Shown here: positions 31,982 to 34,047 of the stretch, piece by piece | Layout: every line of letters begins with the position of its first letter | Numbering within the stretch: the first letter of the stretch is position 1 | Origin: Terriglobia bacterium | Lineage (GTDB): Bacteria > Acidobacteriota > Terriglobia > Bryobacterales > Bryobacteraceae | Assembly: GCA_010084195.1 (NCBI GenBank) | Contig: RGPS01000039.1 | Span: 1 to 34,047 of the forward strand | Direction of reading: 5' to 3' | Length of the DNA: 34,047 nucleotides | The notes under the pieces: generated by a model | What the model saw: only the letters and a program-made list of their open reading frames with translations | Databases searched by the model: none | Told to the model about the DNA's origin: nothing | Made by a program: the position numbers and the translations under genes

Positions 31982-32989
31982 TCAGAAACGAACCAGCATC
32001 TTGCCGAAATTGCGGCCCTTCAGCACGCCGCACAGCGCTTCCGGCGCATTTTCCAGGCCATCCACAATGTCTTCCTTGTACCGGATTCGGCCCTCCGCCA
32101 GCCAACCGGAAACGTCACGCAGGAAATCCGCCATCTGGCTCGCATAGTCCAGCACAATAAAGCCCTGAATCCGCAGCCGCTTTGTCAGCACCGCCCGCAT
32201 CAGTACAGCAGTTCGGTCCCCACCCGGTGCCAACTCCGTCAGGTTGTACTGGGAGATGAGACCACACACCGGCATGCGCCCAAAATCGTTCATGCGAGGC
32301 AGCACACACTCCAGAACTTTGCCCCCCACATTTTCAAAATAAACGTCGACACCTGCAGGACAAACCGCCTTCAGGTCGTCATAAAGGGTAGGACTCCGGT
32401 GATCGACACAGGCGTCAAACCCCAGGTCCTCCACCACATAGCGGCATTTCTCCGGACCACCCGCGACGCCCACCACCCGGCAGCCCTTAATCTTTGCAAT
32501 CTGCCCCACTACGGCACCAACCGCCCCGGAAGCGGCTGAAACGACAACCGTTTCCCCTGGCTTCGGGTCTCCAATGTTGAGAAGTCCGGTGTACGCTGTC
32601 AGACCCGGCATACCCAGCACGCCCAGGGCGAGCGACACAGGACCGCGCGCCGGATCCAGCCGCCGCAAACCGCGACCGGCCACAACTGCATACTCCTGCC
32701 AGCCCGAGAAAGCACTGACTATGTCTCCCGGCTCCAAGCCGGCCGTCCGTGATTCAACCACTTCACACACGGTGCTGCCCACCATCACCTCACCGATGTT
32801 CACCGGGGCGGCGTACGATGGCCCATCACTCATCCTTCCCCTCATGTAGGGGTCAATGGACAGGAACAGCGTGCGAAGCAGGACTTCACCCTCACCCACA
32901 GGGGCGGTTTCGCTGGTTTCCAGCCGGAAATTGTCAGCAGAAGGTTCACCTTCGGGTCTGGAGGCGAGGACGACTCGACGATTCGTCAT
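31982..32989 (-). CDS. NADP-dependent medium-chain reductase (CurA/leukotriene B4 dehydrogenase type)
   Basis: A 335-residue zinc-free medium-chain dehydrogenase/reductase. Diagnostic are LFLSIDPYMRGRM near residue 50, GEVMVGSTVCEVVES, the coenzyme loop VSAASGAVGAVVGQIAKIKG, VGVAGGPEKC and the substrate strand VDVYFENVGGKVL. Relatives reduce the double bond of alpha,beta-unsaturated ketones and aldehydes with NADPH, which helps detoxify lipid-peroxidation products. Catalytic zinc Cys residues of alcohol dehydrogenases are missing, as expected. Start is ATG 32989; the upstream extension to 33073 is not conserved-looking. It lies 13 bp upstream of hpt and diverges from adk. Confidence 0.92.
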   Translation of the reverse strand: MTNRRVVLASRPEGEPSADNFRLETSETAPVGEGEVLLRTLFLSIDPYMRGRMSDGPSYAAPVNIGEVMVGSTVCEVVESRTAGLEPGDIVSAFSGWQEYAVVAGRGLRRLDPARGPVSLALGVLGMPGLTAYTGLLNIGDPKPGETVVVSAASGAVGAVVGQIAKIKGCRVVGVAGGPEKCRYVVEDLGFDACVDHRSPTLYDDLKAVCPAGVDVYFENVGGKVLECVLPRMNDFGRMPVCGLISQYNLTELAPGGDRTAVLMRAVLTKRLRIQGFIVLDYASQMADFLRDVSGWLAEGRIRYKEDIVDGLENAPEALCGVLKGRNFGKMLVRF

Positions 32990-33136
32990 AGTCCTTTTAT
33001 CAGAACACAGCCGAAAGCCGCAGCCGGACCAGACGGTAAACCGGGAATCTCCCGTGTGGTCCGTAGCGGTCAAGTGGTCCCGATTCCCACCCCGGGATTG
33101 CCATATGTGGGTTTGTTAACGGATCATGAATGGAGT

Positions 33137-33826
33137 TTGGTTATTCTCCTCTTTGGCCCCCCCGGTTCCGGCAAAGGAACGCAGGGGCGCATGATTATCG
33201 AATGGTTGCAGCCCCAGATCCCCTCCATTTCCACCGGCGAAATCCTGCGTGCCGAAATAGCGGCGGGTACCCCTCTGGGTCTGGAAACGAAATCGATCAT
33301 CGCCTCCGGCGGCCTGGTTGGCGATGAGATCATCAATCGGATCGTGCGACACAGAATCAGCCAGCCGGATTGCGCCAGGGGGTTCATGCTGGATGGTTAC
33401 CCCCGAACCCTCGGCCAGGCTGAGTTTCTCGACGAGGAACTCGCCGCGAAGGGTATGTCGGAACCCGTCGTCGTCCACCTCGATGTACCGGCCGAGGTCT
33501 TGATCAGCCGGATTATCTGCCGACGACAATGCCGCGATTGCGGTGCCATGTTTAATATTTTGTCGCGCAGACCGCACATTCGTGGTCGGTGTGATGAATG
33601 TTCAGGAATCCTGATCGTCCGTTACGATGACCGCGAAGAGGTGATTCGGGAACGCCTCCGTGCCTACGAGGCGCAGACTCAACCCGTCCTGGCCCACTAC
33701 TACAATGGATTTTACTGTCACATCCCCGGCGATCGATCCCCTGTGTATATTTTTGAAGCCATCACCCACTTTCTGGAGCCGTTCGCTATTGCCCACGCTG
33801 GTGGCGGGAAGGTCTCGGGCTCATGA
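33137..33826 (+). CDS. adk: Adenylate kinase
   Basis: A 229-residue adenylate kinase (AMP + ATP to 2 ADP). It has the P-loop LLFGPPGSGKGTQ, the AMP-binding ISTGEILRAEI and GFMLDGYPRTLGQAEFL blocks, and the LID RRQCRDCGAMFNILSRRPH. Cys132, Cys135, Cys152 and Cys155 form a four-Cys zinc site in the LID, as in many Gram-positive and some other bacteria. The start is unclear: TTG 33137 fits the family, but GGAG is only one base before it; GTG 33107 with GGGA eight bases upstream is an alternative giving 239 residues. Its stop overlaps the next ATG (ATGA). It stands outside the usual ribosomal-protein/secY context. Confidence 0.88.
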   Translation: MVILLFGPPGSGKGTQGRMIIEWLQPQIPSISTGEILRAEIAAGTPLGLETKSIIASGGLVGDEIINRIVRHRISQPDCARGFMLDGYPRTLGQAEFLDEELAAKGMSEPVVVHLDVPAEVLISRIICRRQCRDCGAMFNILSRRPHIRGRCDECSGILIVRYDDREEVIRERLRAYEAQTQPVLAHYYNGFYCHIPGDRSPVYIFEAITHFLEPFAIAHAGGGKVSGS

Positions 33827-34047
33827 ACACGCAGCTTGCCAACTACCTGTCGGACGCTTCCGGCTATAAGGGCCACGCTGAAAAGTTATTCATCCCGGCA
33901 GATGAAAGCGAGCTTTCCGCAATCCTCGCTGACGCCACCAAAGAATTGACGCCGGTAACCATTTCCGGTGCCGGTACAGGTCTGGCTGGGGGCCGGGTAG
34001 CGCAGGGTGGCTGGGTCATCTCCATGGAAAAGTTCCGCCGTCTGGAG
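33823..34047 (+). CDS. FAD-binding oxidase/dehydrogenase, partial at the window end
   Basis: The first 75 codons of a gene that runs off the window. After an N-terminal helix (LANYLSDASGYKG), FIPADESELSAILADA and PVTISGAGTGLAGG match the PP-loop start of the FAD-binding type 4 domain found in GlcD/D-lactate dehydrogenase relatives. These oxidise 2-hydroxy acids with FAD. ATG 33823 overlaps the adenylate kinase stop by four bases, so it is co-translated. Which substrate it uses cannot be judged from the fragment. Confidence 0.8.
   Translation, partial: MNTQLANYLSDASGYKGHAEKLFIPADESELSAILADATKELTPVTISGAGTGLAGGRVAQGGWVISMEKFRRLE

Overview
The window is a gene-dense stretch of bacterial chromosome, GC-rich and almost without gaps. 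It suggests a Gram-negative member of the Acidobacteriota, probably near Bryobacter/Solibacter. The evidence is an Oar-like TonB-dependent receptor with an N-terminal carboxypeptidase-regulatory domain (a family greatly expanded in that phylum), an lpxD gene, an MCE/MlaD protein, a soluble di-heme oxidoreductase and a CpxRA-like pair with acidobacterial-looking motifs. The placement is an inference from protein style; there is no rRNA or tRNA here. I see no prophage, insertion sequence, CRISPR array or integrase, and no gap between genes exceeds about 200 bases.

Layout. 184-2406 (minus): HNH endonuclease, ComF-type phosphoribosyltransferase and a YIP1-like membrane protein. 2514-6107 (plus): MCE protein, SelT/SelW-like CxxC protein, HpcH/HpaI aldolase and a secreted M28 peptidase, the last two overlapping by 4 bases. 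6297-8469 (minus): lpxD, a MobB-like P-loop NTPase and cheW joined by 4-base overlaps; cheW ends inside a 15-bp tandem repeat whose every unit repeats the last four codons plus stop. 8565-12092: rlmD (plus), then a PspC/zinc-ribbon protein, a membrane-anchored metallophosphoesterase and rsmE (minus). 12114-16834 (plus): ruvA, ruvB, folK, a membrane histidine kinase and an NtrC-type sigma-54 activator, packed with 0-13 bp gaps or overlaps. 16894-20387: a GT2 glycosyltransferase fused to a methyltransferase, overlapping a large polytopic membrane protein. 20566-23040: class II aldolase (plus) converging on a di-heme cytochrome (minus) at a shared terminator. 23152-26525: an OmpR-type regulator, its kinase and a GGDEF-like protein without the catalytic motif. 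26530-27826 (minus): ROK kinase and a stand-alone TfoX C-terminal domain. 27919-31365: the TonB-dependent receptor. 31447-32989 (minus): hypoxanthine phosphoribosyltransferase and a medium-chain reductase. 33137-34047: adenylate kinase and the start of an FAD-linked oxidase.

Together this is mostly housekeeping (rRNA modification, Holliday-junction processing, folate, purine salvage, lipid A, envelope) interleaved with two signalling modules. No complete, clearly new system stands out. The most unusual observations are the stop-codon-containing repeat at the cheW 3' end, the lpxD/MobB-like/cheW operon, the GT2-methyltransferase fusion paired with a membrane protein, and the kinase/regulator/dead-GGDEF cluster.
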